From: Candidozyma auris
Lineage: Eukaryota > Ascomycota > Pichiomycetes > Serinales > Metschnikowiaceae
Direction: 5' to 3'
DNA: 64,000 bases
Assembly: GCF_003013715.1 (NCBI RefSeq)
Contig: NC_072813.1
Location: forward strand, 1,674,001-1,738,000
In this document: one piece after another, positions 19,428 through 29,682 of the stretch
Layout: every line of letters begins with the position of its first letter
How positions within the stretch are numbered: the stretch's first letter is position 1
The notes under the pieces: model-generated
What the model was told of the DNA's origin: nothing
Seen by the model: the letters and a program-made list of their open reading frames with translations, nothing else
Databases searched by the model: none
Program-made: the position numbers and the translations under genes

Positions 19428-19559
19428 GACGCAGAGCCCAAGGTGCCCAGCGACAACGATCGTGATGATGATGACTATGAAATAGATATCGAAGAGAACA
19501 TTGAGATAATTTTGAGTCAGAGAATGATCAAGCAACTAAACGAGCTAATGGGAAAATAA
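19428..19559 (+). pseudogene. C-terminal-like coding remnant
   Basis: Forty-three codons follow a TAG and end at TAA 19557. They read as a typical protein end: a run of Asp (DRDDDDYEIDIEEN) and then a helix, IILSQRMIKQLNELMGK. Upstream the frame is interrupted by TAG at 19395 region and 19425. It is probably the tail of a decayed gene; the family is unknown. Confidence 0.3.
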
Positions 19560-20365
19560 AGACAAGTTATCACAAGGTATCGAGGTTCTACTGTCGTATT
19601 TTGAGGATCTCGTATGAGAGATGACTGCCTCGTGGTAATGTCTAATCGGCAGATCAGCAAGCTGGTGATATGTATAAGCTGAGATGCTAATGTAGAAGCT
19701 GAGTTTTGGAATTCGATAATAAATGCAAACTGGGTTTACCATACCAATTGTACGTAGGTACAGGGGTGCCTTTACGTGTAAGATTGACACCAGCCAATTG
19801 AAGAAATTCATTCAAGAGTCAATGCTTCGTCTTGAACTTTCTCGGTTTTGCAGGCCTTTCAAACACTTGTAGTCAACGAAGGTGTAGAAGCAGAGATCGT
19901 GGTGCATTTTTTTTTTTTATTTTCTAATTCTGCCGCTCATATAATCACAAAGTGACGTCACCTCCTCAGATATCTACTCGTCCGTATCTGCATGGTGGGT
20001 TGAATTCTGGGGTAAACTGCAAGTTTGGTCGATATGAAACAGACTTGAGAAAAAGGTGCGAAATTCTTTCATCTGTTATTGAACAGTTCGCCAAATTATT
20101 ACACATCCTGCAATTCGAAACAGGTCCAATATCGCACCGCACTGTTCATGTATGTGAAGATCTCATGTCGGCGTAACGGAAATTCGGGTAAGATTTCCGG
20201 AGTTTAGAGACAATGGTGGAGCATTCTAACAATGGACTAAGCTTACAAATGCTTCTAACCTCGCAGGATCTTACGTTCGGAGTCTTTTGAAGAGCAATTT
20301 CGAGTCTTCGAAGAAATGTGTTTCTTTATTTTTCCAGATCTATTGTCAATAGTACTATCTACCGG

Positions 20366-22009
20366 CTAAACATTTTTTTTGTCATCAACTGGCTCATATG
20401 TCAAGTCCTTTGTGCCAAAGATTCTCGACTTGATGAAATAGTGGACTTGCGAGAAGGGGTACGTAGTAGGGTTGTAGTCATCAGTGGTGTACCAAGAGTG
20501 GCACCCACCAAATGGTGTACCAAACACGGCTTTAGATAACTGGTTCTGAGTGATTTCGTACCACTTATAGTATGCACTGCGACTAACGCTCACGGCCTTG
20601 GACTTACCCTCGACAATGGGTCTGGCAACCTTACCTACCCAAGCGGCGGCATTTTCGATGGCTGAGACAACAGACGAGTGTCCCGTTGCCGAGTTTGGAC
20701 CAGCGAAGAAGAAGAAGTTAGGTGCATCTCTCACCATGTGAGTTTTGTATGCGGAGACACCCTCGTGCTTCCACATCTCCTGGATGTTGATGCCCTTTCT
20801 GCCAATCAACTTGACACCATTGAAGAAAGCCTTGGGAACGGAGTATCCAGTACAGGCCACAATCACATCAGCTTTTGTTTTCGTGCCATCCTTGAAGTAC
20901 ACAGTGTCAGCGGTGATATGGTCAATGCCTGAGTCATTAAGTTCGATCTTAGGGTTCCTGAGGGAAGGAATGTATTTGTAATCGAAAATAAGTCTCTTAC
21001 ATCCGAGTTTGAAGTCAGGGATGATTTTGTCGTAATACTCTGGAGCATATTTGCGCACGTACTTCTTGCACTGCCACTGATTCAAGGATCGAAATAATTT
21101 GGCAAATAAGCCATCACCTTGGAATAAAGGATATCTCATTTCTGCTGCGAGAGCAATGAACCAACGCACAAAGATCAAGCCAATTCTTGTACGACGAAGA
21201 TAGTGGTATAAAAGGTGCACGAAATATGGAGGAGGTGGTGAGATCCAGTGCTTTGACCTGAAAACCTGAGTGACATGTGCAGCATCACAGTCATCAACTA
21301 AAGCTGGAACAACCTGCGCAGCTGAGGAACCGTTTCCCACAACCACGATTCTTTTGCCTTTGATAGGAACCGAATGGTCCCAAAGTGCAGAGTGCATGTA
21401 TTTGCCCTTGAAGTTCTCCAAACCTGGAGCCTTGAGCTGATTGGGGTACACCAACCCACCACTGCAACTGAGCAAAATTTGACAAGTGTGTTCAAACATC
21501 TGTCCCGTCTTGATGTGAGAACCTTTGAGCAACCAAGTGCCAGACTCCTCGTTCCAGATGGCCTCGTGCACCACCACGCCCAACCTGGCATGGCTACGAA
21601 GATCGTATTTTTTGACAACGTTCAAGATGTACTCCTCCATCTCATACTGAGGCGGTCTCAAAGTGGACCAGTTGTCATTGAGCTCACAGAAAATTGAGTA
21701 CCATAACGCTGGGATATCTGACGCGCATCCGGGGTACGTATTGGCCCACCAGGTACCACCAAACTCCTGGTGTTTATCGAAAATCATGAAGTCTTCGGTC
21801 TTCCACTTTCTCTTACACATCAACGACGCTGTAATGCCTCCAAAGCCAGCACCAATAATACCAACCTTCGAAGACGTGTGTTCCACGGGTTTCGTTGTGT
21901 CCTGGTAGAACTCAACGTTTGGACCCAACACCTCGATGGTGTCTTCATACTTTGCCCTGTAAAGGTTAGGGTCCTCGTGGCTATGTCTGGGGTTGTGCAA
22001 GATGGACAT
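20366..22009 (-). CDS. Flavin-dependent Baeyer-Villiger-type monooxygenase
   Basis: The 547-residue product is a class B flavoprotein monooxygenase, expected to bind FAD and NADPH and insert oxygen into a ketone or related substrate. The FAD site GIIGAGFGG is at residues 50-58, GGTWWANTYPGCASDIP at 84-100, and the NADPH site VVGNGSSA at 223-230. The Baeyer-Villiger fingerprint is visible as FKGKYMHSALWD (200-211; Phe200, Gly202, His206, Trp210, Asp211). There is no signal peptide. The start ATG at 22009 fits the family. S. cerevisiae has no close counterpart; Candida species carry several. The substrate cannot be deduced. It stands alone with no pathway neighbours, upstream of the co-oriented GPHR-like gene's 3' end. 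Confidence 0.85.
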   Translation of the reverse strand: MSILHNPRHSHEDPNLYRAKYEDTIEVLGPNVEFYQDTTKPVEHTSSKVGIIGAGFGGITASLMCKRKWKTEDFMIFDKHQEFGGTWWANTYPGCASDIPALWYSIFCELNDNWSTLRPPQYEMEEYILNVVKKYDLRSHARLGVVVHEAIWNEESGTWLLKGSHIKTGQMFEHTCQILLSCSGGLVYPNQLKAPGLENFKGKYMHSALWDHSVPIKGKRIVVVGNGSSAAQVVPALVDDCDAAHVTQVFRSKHWISPPPPYFVHLLYHYLRRTRIGLIFVRWFIALAAEMRYPLFQGDGLFAKLFRSLNQWQCKKYVRKYAPEYYDKIIPDFKLGCKRLIFDYKYIPSLRNPKIELNDSGIDHITADTVYFKDGTKTKADVIVACTGYSVPKAFFNGVKLIGRKGINIQEMWKHEGVSAYKTHMVRDAPNFFFFAGPNSATGHSSVVSAIENAAAWVGKVARPIVEGKSKAVSVSRSAYYKWYEITQNQLSKAVFGTPFGGCHSWYTTDDYNPTTYPFSQVHYFIKSRIFGTKDLTYEPVDDKKNV

Positions 22010-22405
22010 TGTTGAATTGATGAGGATTGGAAGAGAGCGAAAGTCTCATTAAATAGAGGTTTTTTTTTCCTTTCTGTATGTTTTCCGATTGCACATGAAA
22101 CCTTTATCTCGTGCGCACAGCTTCCTGTGCTCTAACGAGCCAGCCTTGAATTCGATCCCACGGTACTTGGTAACCAAGTGCAGGAAAGAGTGCTGGGGGA
22201 TGGAAAAGAGGGGCTCCTGAGCCCACCTTGTGTGCAAATGCACCCCAAAGAGTAGTTTGGGGGCTCGCACATTTCTGTTGATAATATGTCCGGAGCGCTA
22301 GTATCTCCGGTGAGCGGTATCCAAGTGCAACTTGAATTAGGATAGCAGTGTAAAAGCCCATTCCTCGGTATTCCTTTCCCACATTGCTTTTTCCGAACGG
22401 GTCAC

Positions 22406-24142
22406 TCACTTCAATTTCATCGGGTCTTCAATCATCAGCTCCTCGTCGTAAAAATCAGTATCCTCTTCTGCCTCCACAAAGTTCTTCGCAGCCAAAATCA
22501 CAAGCGTTACGATACATGTCATACCAAACATTCGATCGAACCATGCATCTAAAAACTCCGTCTCCGTGTCTGCTTCGCCCAGCGGTGTAAGAGAGAGGAG
22601 CTTTTGCATTTGTCCACTGAGTTCAGGTGGGAGGTTTGATCGGATCATTTGTGCAGTGGCGATAATGTAGATGGCAAGGAATTCGCTCACAAGAAGATGC
22701 TTGAGCCAGGTTTTTGTTTGCGCCGTCAATGTAGTGCTGGCAGAAGGCAATACTTTAGTGAGGGTCTTCACCGTAACCAAGACGTTCTGAAACAGACAAG
22801 CGAATAGGGACCCAGACAAGATAAAGCTCACCTGGTTCACAAGTTGCAGGTTTGAGATGGGCAAAGTGAATGTCGTTTGTATGAGTTTCGCAATAGTGAT
22901 GGCCAAAGCGTCCTTGGTTCCCATACTTTCCAGTTGCCAGAAATACTGAGACGGGATCTTGATGAGAAGTACACTGAGGACTCTATAGACACAGTAGAAA
23001 GAGAATGCAATTTGAAACGCGCTGCTGAACTTCTCTAAAGTCGTTTGTAGTGGTGCACGGCCTTGGGTTCTCACAAACTTCTCCACGTTTTTTGCAACTT
23101 CATCGTAGATCAGCTCTTTGAGCAGCTTAAGAGAGTCAATCTCAAAAGTCAATTCTTCATCCTCTGGCTTCTGCCTCGAAAATACCGACAAGTTCGCAAA
23201 GCTCAGCACTTTACTAAAGAGTTGTTTTCCTGAACCTTTGAGACCTTTCAACAGTCTTATTCCCAGATCGGTGTTGTTGATCGTTGCTCCACTATTCTTT
23301 GCAAGGACGTTTTCGAGTTCCTGTTGTCTCTTTCGAAGAAGCATCTTGGTATTGTTGTAAGATTGAATAAGATCATTGACCGACACCTCATTGACAATCC
23401 TCCGTTCAGTTCTCTTCGCTCTAGCACGATCCCAAAACCACCTATACGGAGTCAGCGTGCAACCTACGCCCGAAAGGATGGCAGTGAAAGTAACGCCGGC
23501 AAGCACGATATCGCTCGTAATATGCTGCAAGAAAGATCTCGAGTCCTTGTATCCGGGCTCCTCAAGCGCATGTGCCAAAGATCCCACACGCCCCAAGATC
23601 ATGAACCAAACAATGCATAGGACTGCTGTAAAGAGCCACTTCATTAGAGCCCCTGGTCTGCTTGCATCCAATGGTGGTGAAAGGTCCTGAGTCACATATA
23701 GACTAATGATGAGAAGTGGTTGCACCACTGCCACAAGCACCACGAGCAACCTGATTGAATATTGAAAAAGGGCTGGATCTAGATCAATAAAGTCTGTCAT
23801 TTGCACCATAAGTGCAAATGTGAGTTCTAGCGATATTCCAATCACGATGGAGAAGAGAGCACCAGCGGCTCTGTGGATGTACTTCTGTCTGGTGTAAGAG
23901 TCACCTTTGCTGGTTTGAATCTCGTCAGATTCGTCTGCAACATCAACGTGAATCAAGTGACATCTATATTTTTTGTTCGTGCGATCAATGATTTCGTTGA
24001 TCTTGGTCTTTCGCTTGTACTGGTTAAAATGGGAATTTCGTATTAGTTCGTGGTTGAAGATGAACTTATATATCCATGCTGCAATCGCAGGGAGAGCAAT
24101 TCCAAAAGGAGCAAGCTCAAAGATGGAGAGGATGCTGGCCAT
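22406..24142 (-). CDS. GPHR-family (Golgi pH regulator / ABA-GPCR domain) membrane protein
   Basis: GPHR proteins are polytopic membrane proteins of the Golgi/ER, reported as anion channels that acidify the Golgi in animals. The frame extends to a TTG at 24184, but the first ATG is at 24142 (MASILSIFELAPFG), giving 578 residues. It has hydrophobic segments near residues 12-30, 90-120, 130-150, 165-185 and 215-230. A central coiled coil follows (LRKRQQELENVL) with several more membrane spans in the C-terminal half. The hallmark GVTFTAILSGVGCTLTPY is at residues 216-233. The family is absent from S. cerevisiae but present in many fungi. It is divergent from MHR1 with 658 bp between the starts. 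Confidence 0.88.
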   Translation of the reverse strand: MASILSIFELAPFGIALPAIAAWIYKFIFNHELIRNSHFNQYKRKTKINEIIDRTNKKYRCHLIHVDVADESDEIQTSKGDSYTRQKYIHRAAGALFSIVIGISLELTFALMVQMTDFIDLDPALFQYSIRLLVVLVAVVQPLLIISLYVTQDLSPPLDASRPGALMKWLFTAVLCIVWFMILGRVGSLAHALEEPGYKDSRSFLQHITSDIVLAGVTFTAILSGVGCTLTPYRWFWDRARAKRTERRIVNEVSVNDLIQSYNNTKMLLRKRQQELENVLAKNSGATINNTDLGIRLLKGLKGSGKQLFSKVLSFANLSVFSRQKPEDEELTFEIDSLKLLKELIYDEVAKNVEKFVRTQGRAPLQTTLEKFSSAFQIAFSFYCVYRVLSVLLIKIPSQYFWQLESMGTKDALAITIAKLIQTTFTLPISNLQLVNQVSFILSGSLFACLFQNVLVTVKTLTKVLPSASTTLTAQTKTWLKHLLVSEFLAIYIIATAQMIRSNLPPELSGQMQKLLSLTPLGEADTETEFLDAWFDRMFGMTCIVTLVILAAKNFVEAEEDTDFYDEELMIEDPMKLK

Positions 24143-24800
24143 AGAATGATGTGCTGGTTGCAACTTGTCTGCGTGAGACCTCAATATGTAATGATATGGG
24201 AGTGCAGATAGGCCAGGGGGAAACGGTGGTCCAAAAGGAACATTGCCTGTAACGTCAAGGGAATACCTATTGAAAAATGGCTACTTTTTTCAAATTTGTG
24301 TAAGATTTCAAATTTATCCCGATTCACTTAATATTATTGTCGTCTGTGGTCACCAAAAAGACACTATATGGCCCCAGAATTATACAGAGTAATTTTCTTT
24401 CACAATAACCTAAAGTTGAACGTATGATATTCAACTTTCTCTTTTGAAGCCCTTGGAAATCAAATGTATCGGCGTGAATGTCAAGATTAATGTGAAGTCG
24501 GCAGTCACGAATGGTTGCAAAACTATATGGCGTACTCGTTACCTGTGTTCATATTAAAGTTCTGTCCAACTTAAAAATAGGGCAAACTAAGCAGATTAAA
24601 AACAAAATCTCTTTGCATTTCCAAATCCACCAACCTTCAAATCAGAGAACTTGCCTCTTATCTACTGTCTTTACTGTCTGTGTAGCCTTCAGACCAAGGT
24701 GTCCTGCACCTCACCACATCAATGAAAATTGGAAAAAAAGCTATTATCAATCCACCTCTAATCCACCTTCCCCCAAAACCGCACAAAAACACCTGCCAAA
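24143..24800. promoter_or_regulatory. Divergent promoter region, GPHR-like gene / MHR1
   Basis: Contains a weak variant of the recurrent element (TGGTTGCAAAA at 24512-24522, two mismatches), 279 bp upstream of MHR1. No gene is seen. Confidence 0.35.
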
Positions 24801-25544
24801 ATGCCTCAAATGCGCTTGAGTGCCGAAAAGAGGATGAGAAAACATCTCCTCGAGCAACTTAAGGCCCGGAAGATCCTCGGTGCCAGAGTTGCCCAAGGGT
24901 ACAAGACCAAAGAGGACTTGCAGAGGTTGAATATGGCTCCACAAGTGATCATGTTCAAGAACCTTTTCTCTGGCCAAGTTTTATACTCACAAGTGCCAGC
25001 GTATCATCAGGACCAGATCGATGCGCTGTTTCCACGTCCTAATTGGGAAAACAGAAGACCCGCCAGAAGAAACGATCTCTGGAGAGTCATGTGCGTAGTG
25101 AATTTTGCCAACTACGACTACGCGATTGCTGCTTATGACGGCTTGATGAAGTTGAGGCAAGTAAGAGATATTCACAAGGCTAAGGAGGCCAAGTCGATGA
25201 GGAGGAAAAACGACGAAGGAAACACTTGGTACTATGGTCAGTATAGGCCCTCGCATTCACAAGAAGCCATCGCCGACTTGGCACATGTGATTGACGAGTT
25301 TGAATTGGAAAACACAAAGATTTTTTGGGAAAACACTTGGAGAAAAGGCGACGACAGCCACTGGAGACTAGACCTCATTGAGCACGACTCGTTACCTCCT
25401 TTCACAGGCAAGTTTCAGAGCGTTGTGCTCGATGAGATGAGATTGAGAGGGCTTGATTTCGTGAAGGAGATCAGAGAGGCCACCGAGGAGTCCAGCGGTG
25501 TGGAGGAAGCCTCCTCTGAAGTGAACGAAGAGGCTGTAGCATAG
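24801..25544 (+). CDS. MHR1: Mitochondrial large ribosomal subunit protein mL67 / Mhr1
   Basis: Mhr1 is a component of the mitochondrial large ribosomal subunit (mL67) and was first described as a factor in mitochondrial DNA recombination. The 247-residue product starts at ATG 24801 after CTGCCAAA. Conserved family blocks are plain: IMFKNLFSGQVLYSQVP, LFPRPNWENRRPARRNDLWR, MCVVNFANYDYAI, and TWYYGQYRPSHSQEAIADL. The N-terminal 45 residues are basic and may carry the import signal. The C-terminal tail is Glu-rich. Length is similar to the S. cerevisiae protein (226). Confidence 0.95.
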   Translation: MPQMRLSAEKRMRKHLLEQLKARKILGARVAQGYKTKEDLQRLNMAPQVIMFKNLFSGQVLYSQVPAYHQDQIDALFPRPNWENRRPARRNDLWRVMCVVNFANYDYAIAAYDGLMKLRQVRDIHKAKEAKSMRRKNDEGNTWYYGQYRPSHSQEAIADLAHVIDEFELENTKIFWENTWRKGDDSHWRLDLIEHDSLPPFTGKFQSVVLDEMRLRGLDFVKEIREATEESSGVEEASSEVNEEAVA

Positions 25545-26762
25545 AATACTTGTAAATAACATACCAAACGATACATTAGGGTGTACTAATGTAGCTACAA
25601 ACTCTCTCTCATTTTTTGTTGAGGGAGAAAAGCGTAGCAAATGTTCTACAAGTGATTAAAATGAGGGCTTGCTGTAACTATTATCAGCGGTCTCATAGTA
25701 GTTTACCGAAGAAAATCGACTTAAGAGATTCTCGGCATGATGAGAAGAAGCAGAAGTCCAATCAAAATTGATCAGCCGAACAAGGTAATTCAAGGTGACT
25801 TCAAAATGCAACTGATGGAAGTATTGACAGATTGAAACACCTTGAGGAGAGAAGCATATGAAAGCGGTAGCACTATTTACTGGAAAATAAAGAGATTCTG
25901 CTTTTTATGAGATCCTAAGTGGAAGTCATTACTAAAAGAAAAAAAAAAAAAAAAAACCACGTCATGTCTCATCAACTCCTGGTCTCAAGCTCTCATGGAC
26001 ATATCCTACCCCATCATCAATATTGAAAACCCTGCTTGAACTCTGAGGCGCCGCCTCTACAGCCGAAAACAGAACCCCTTTGGTGTTTTGTGTCACTTGT
26101 GGCCGCCTCCTACTTTTATGGGAAGGTGCCACAGGACAATGCCACATTTGGCTCTTCGTCCACATATTTGACGATACATAGTAGCCACAGAAGAGTGGTT
26201 GCGAAAATCCTCTTCTGCGGTGGCTCATTGTGGCGCTCACAGTGTATGCCAAACACAAAGTACACAATGTGCAAAATCTACAAAAAAAAAAAAAATAAAA
26301 AATTAATAAGTTTTTGTTTACCACGGCTAGACATATTCACCACCAAGATCGATAGCCTATTACACTTTTTTCTATCTACTAACTCACACTTGTTGCCTCT
26401 GTCTGCCACAGTTTGCGCGCCTAACTGAGATCAGGGCGGGCCTGCCTTTTTTTTTTTTTTTTTTTCGGCCCTCTCCAGAAGTTGCCTGTTCAGGTCACAC
26501 CCGCTACCGTGAGTTCGGGCCCGGCGGGTTTGTTGCCCAATTGTCTGAGAAGCCGTTATATAACCGGCACACATCCACAGCAAGAGGAAAATTTACCACC
26601 TTACTTAGTCAGACCATTTCCATTCATTTGTGAATTTGCCAAATTAAAAAAACTGCCAACTAGCACTACCACAAACCAGAGAATAAAAAGTTTAGGAGCT
26701 TGGGCCCAACCATTTTTGCTTGATATTTCTTTCTACATCCCCATCGTCTGTGCCCGCCTCCG
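25545..26762. other. 1.2-kb intergenic region upstream of the Zn2Cys6 gene
   Basis: No gene found. It holds an A18 run (25939-25956), an A-rich stretch near 26281, a T19 run (26447-26465), a one-mismatch copy of the recurrent element (26196-26206) and a splice-like branch point and acceptor (TACTAAC 26377-26383, CACAG ending 26411). The long dA:dT tracts are typical nucleosome-depleted promoter sequence. Confidence 0.5.
26196..26206 (+). promoter_or_regulatory. Variant TGGTTGCGAAA element
   Basis: One mismatch to TGGCTGCGAAA, 557 bp upstream of the Zn2Cys6 gene. Confidence 0.3.
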
Positions 26763-28520
26763 ATGGATTACTACTATAGGAGGCTGATGGGCAACGACAC
26801 CGTCACGTCCAAGTTCCGCATCAACACGGGGTCAGAGGTCAAGTTCCGGGCTCAGACCGTGCCGAGAGTGCCCTCGTTGGAAAACGGCGCCACTCATCAC
26901 CCGTCCAACTGCGTGAGATGCTACAAGCTCAAGAAGAAGTGCTCCAGAACTTACCCCAAGTGCTCGTATTGCACGAGAGTCGGCTCAGAGTGTGAGTATG
27001 TCGATAGAAAACCCAAAAGGCCGTGCTTGGAGCAGGACAAACCTGCCGAGGACCTGGTGAAGGCTACACCGGCGGTTCACCATCACCACTCCAAAGCAGT
27101 GTCTATAGCCTCTTTGGTCCACTCAGAAGAGAAAGAGCATTCATTTGAAAACATCGAACTACCGCCCACGGAACAGCTGGCGTCCAAAAGTGCCATTGCA
27201 AAGAAATTCAACGGCAGGTCCATCGCAAAGCATTCTAACAGTGGCCCACCAAATTTGCTGGATGAATTCTTGGTGGTGAAGCCTATCGCAGACGAACTGC
27301 TACCGCTGGCCTTTGCCAGCGCTTTCTTTGCCAGCTACGGCTGGAAATACCCCGTGGTAGACAAGCGTGCCTTTTACAAAGCATTCAACGCTATGTCTTT
27401 CACCACAGAGACATTGGTCACTCTAGAGGTCTATCTCGTGTTGGCTGTCGGTTGCATCATCTTTGATTCTGGAAATAATACCAAACACTATGCATCCATC
27501 TTCAGTGACAAAATGATCGAGTCCATCGTTGACATCATCACCTATGACCCAGAGATTGACACCCAATGTGCTACCCTCTTGGTCCTTTTATGCATCTACG
27601 CAATCAACGTCAGCTCCAAAGACTTGGCATGGAGCGTACTAGGGTTCTTGAATAGAACAATCATCTACAAAACTGATTTTCTTGCCTTGTCTGAAAATGG
27701 CCTTTCTAAGAATGTCTTTTGGGCTGTGCACAATTTAGACAGGGAGCTCAGCTTGGTGCTTGACAAACCTAGTCAATTTGTTCCAGCACCGCTCATCAAA
27801 CAGAGCGCTGACTTCTCCGACGTCGAGGAAAACAAATGTTTGGCGGCTCTCATGGCCAAGGCGGTTGACATGCACAAGCTCCAGGATCGTGTATTGTCAC
27901 TGAAGCTTGGACTTCAAGATAACAACGAGGAAGCGCTCCGACAGCTTTCAGTCGATTTAGAGTCATGGAGAGTGACTATTTCTCTGGCCATTCACAGTGA
28001 ATATGCTGAGCTGCCCTTGCTTTCAAGAGTCATTGGTATGGTACACTTGGACTACTATTACTTGCTTATCGAGATTGATCAGCTTTCGTCGACCGAATCG
28101 TTCCAATTCACACTTCAATTCCTTCTGACCTCCTTCAGCATGTTGCTTAATGAGCTGGGAGGTGATAAATTCGTTCCTGGATTTTCACTTCACATGTACT
28201 TCTGGTACCTGAAATTCTTTAAAGTGATTGACTACAATATGAAATCTCTTTTGAGAACGCTTAACAACAAGGACCTATCGAGAAGTGACATCAGTCTCCG
28301 TGTGAGCGATTTCAACGGAAATCTCCAACTCATCGTCAACTTGCTCAAGTATTTGCTTAATGGCACTCAAACACCCGACCAGTATAGAAACAAGATGACA
28401 AGTTTGTCGAAAAGACTCACACTTCTCAACATCAAATTAATGGGAAGTAATATACTCAGCGGATCAGACGAGCAGCTTACAGAGTTGTACGAAAATATCA
28501 AGCTGATAACGCAAGATTAA
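26763..28520 (+). CDS. Zn(II)2Cys6 transcription factor
   Basis: The 585-residue product starts at ATG 26763. The binuclear zinc cluster is at residues 50-77, with cysteines at 50, 53, 60, 67, 70 and 77 (spacing C-x2-C-x6-C-x6-C-x2-C-x6-C), followed by a basic linker (DRKPKRP). A His run lies near residue 101. The rest is helical and resembles the fungal-specific regulatory domain. It should bind CGG-containing DNA in the nucleus. The specific orthologue cannot be named from sequence alone. The two zinc-cluster loops are of ordinary length, so the domain looks functional. No pathway genes are adjacent. Whether it has any link to the CDG1-SSU1 promoter, 20 kb away, is unknown. Confidence 0.9.
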   Translation: MDYYYRRLMGNDTVTSKFRINTGSEVKFRAQTVPRVPSLENGATHHPSNCVRCYKLKKKCSRTYPKCSYCTRVGSECEYVDRKPKRPCLEQDKPAEDLVKATPAVHHHHSKAVSIASLVHSEEKEHSFENIELPPTEQLASKSAIAKKFNGRSIAKHSNSGPPNLLDEFLVVKPIADELLPLAFASAFFASYGWKYPVVDKRAFYKAFNAMSFTTETLVTLEVYLVLAVGCIIFDSGNNTKHYASIFSDKMIESIVDIITYDPEIDTQCATLLVLLCIYAINVSSKDLAWSVLGFLNRTIIYKTDFLALSENGLSKNVFWAVHNLDRELSLVLDKPSQFVPAPLIKQSADFSDVEENKCLAALMAKAVDMHKLQDRVLSLKLGLQDNNEEALRQLSVDLESWRVTISLAIHSEYAELPLLSRVIGMVHLDYYYLLIEIDQLSSTESFQFTLQFLLTSFSMLLNELGGDKFVPGFSLHMYFWYLKFFKVIDYNMKSLLRTLNNKDLSRSDISLRVSDFNGNLQLIVNLLKYLLNGTQTPDQYRNKMTSLSKRLTLLNIKLMGSNILSGSDEQLTELYENIKLITQD

Positions 28521-29245
28521 TGAATCTATAGATAATGCGACACGACCATAGGTCTTTTTATTGTAGTTTTGAGAAGATCAGTTGTCTTGATGTGTGTGCA
28601 TTATTGTTCGCTAAACCTCTCAAGGCAATTTACGACCATCTTTCATGCTCAATTTCAGGTGAAGATGGCACATCCACCTGTGAAATCTTCTATTTTGGGT
28701 AAAAGGTTGCTTCTTTTGTTTTTGTTGAAATAACAATCATTGTTAAAGGGCTGTATTACTTCCTTCTTCACACGAGTAGCCTCCTACTATATGGCGGCGT
28801 TTTATGGTCAAGCATGTTCCCAATATTAAAATGTGACATTTGTATCTTTATTTTCAATACGCCGGAGTCCTATTGAAATTCTGACATGTCGTTATTGCCA
28901 AAAGGACTTCTTGAGGTAATCTTTTAGAGACACTGTTTCCAAAATGTTACACTTTTACACCCGTACATCAGATCGATATGGTTGCAAGAATCGAATGAAC
29001 CGACCGACTTCAGTGAGGCAGCTGCACAGAGTGGGCCCAAATCCGGCATTCGGATTTTATAAATGTCAACTAAATTAAATTAAAGAATATTTGAAATTGC
29101 AGTCACATTGATGAACGAAACTTTGTTCAATACACACTAAGGCACAGGGCCAGAAGGAGCCATCCCCTAGCCCACACAATCCAAGGTAAAAAGTCTGTAA
29201 CCACAGTCCATAGTGAAACTGGAACCCATTAATCACAAAAGGCCA

Positions 29246-29321
29246 ATTTTACAATAGATGACCACATATCACCATTGGAAGTGATTTTACAATAGATGAC
29301 CACATATTACCATTGGAAGTA
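29246..29321 (+). repeat. Two tandem copies of a 38-bp unit
   Basis: Units begin at 29246 and 29284 with ATTTTACAATAGATGACC and are nearly identical, with a C/T difference in the CATATC/CATATT part. Confidence 0.8.
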
Positions 29322-29560
29322 ATTTTTCATTGTGTGGGCAATTCTACATTATACCTGCAAAAAGCTACCAGCATTTCTGTAGTAGATAATCGTACGAAGC
29401 GCTCGTTCTCTCGAACTGTCGCAAGTAAAAATTCTCAAAGGTTTGAGCTGGTACCGGTCTCTACTCTCAGATTGAACGTGTTATCTCCTCTTCATTTTAT
29501 GACCTTCCTCATGATTCAGTACTACCTCTCCCGTTCTTCCGTCTCTCCCCATTTCATCTT

Positions 29561-29571
29561 TGGCTGCGAAA
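29561..29571 (+). promoter_or_regulatory. TGGCTGCGAAA element upstream of TYW1
   Basis: Exact copy, 122 bp upstream of the ATG and 50 bp before the A23 tract. Confidence 0.5.
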
Positions 29572-29682
29572 TCCATGCTATTGCCTGCACGAACTCTTCC
29601 CTTCATCGTGAGTAGTCTCCAAAAAAAAAAAAAAAAAAAAAAATATAAAATCACAAACTAGCACTTAAGTCTTTTTTCCGCC

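Larger units (their letters stand above)
17804..20365. other. About 2.5 kb without an intact gene
   Basis: After the GRS1 promoter (TATA-like TTTAAATA near 17912) there is no intact frame before the monooxygenase gene. The sequence is AT-rich. Coding-like remnants lie at 18442-18678 and 19428-19559 on the + strand, and a short tandem duplication at 19234-19286. Either a dead gene or an ORF-free structural locus such as a small regional centromere could explain it. Confidence 0.5.
28521..29682. other. 1.2-kb intergenic region upstream of TYW1
   Basis: No gene seen. It contains a 38-bp tandem repeat (29246-29321), the recurrent 11-bp element (29561) and an A23 tract 40 bp before the TYW1 start. 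Confidence 0.5.

Noticed and set aside
25735..25820. Possible C/D-box snoRNA (ATGATGA ... CTGA)
   Set aside because: The boxes are present by composition, but there is no terminal stem and no guide sequence I could match.
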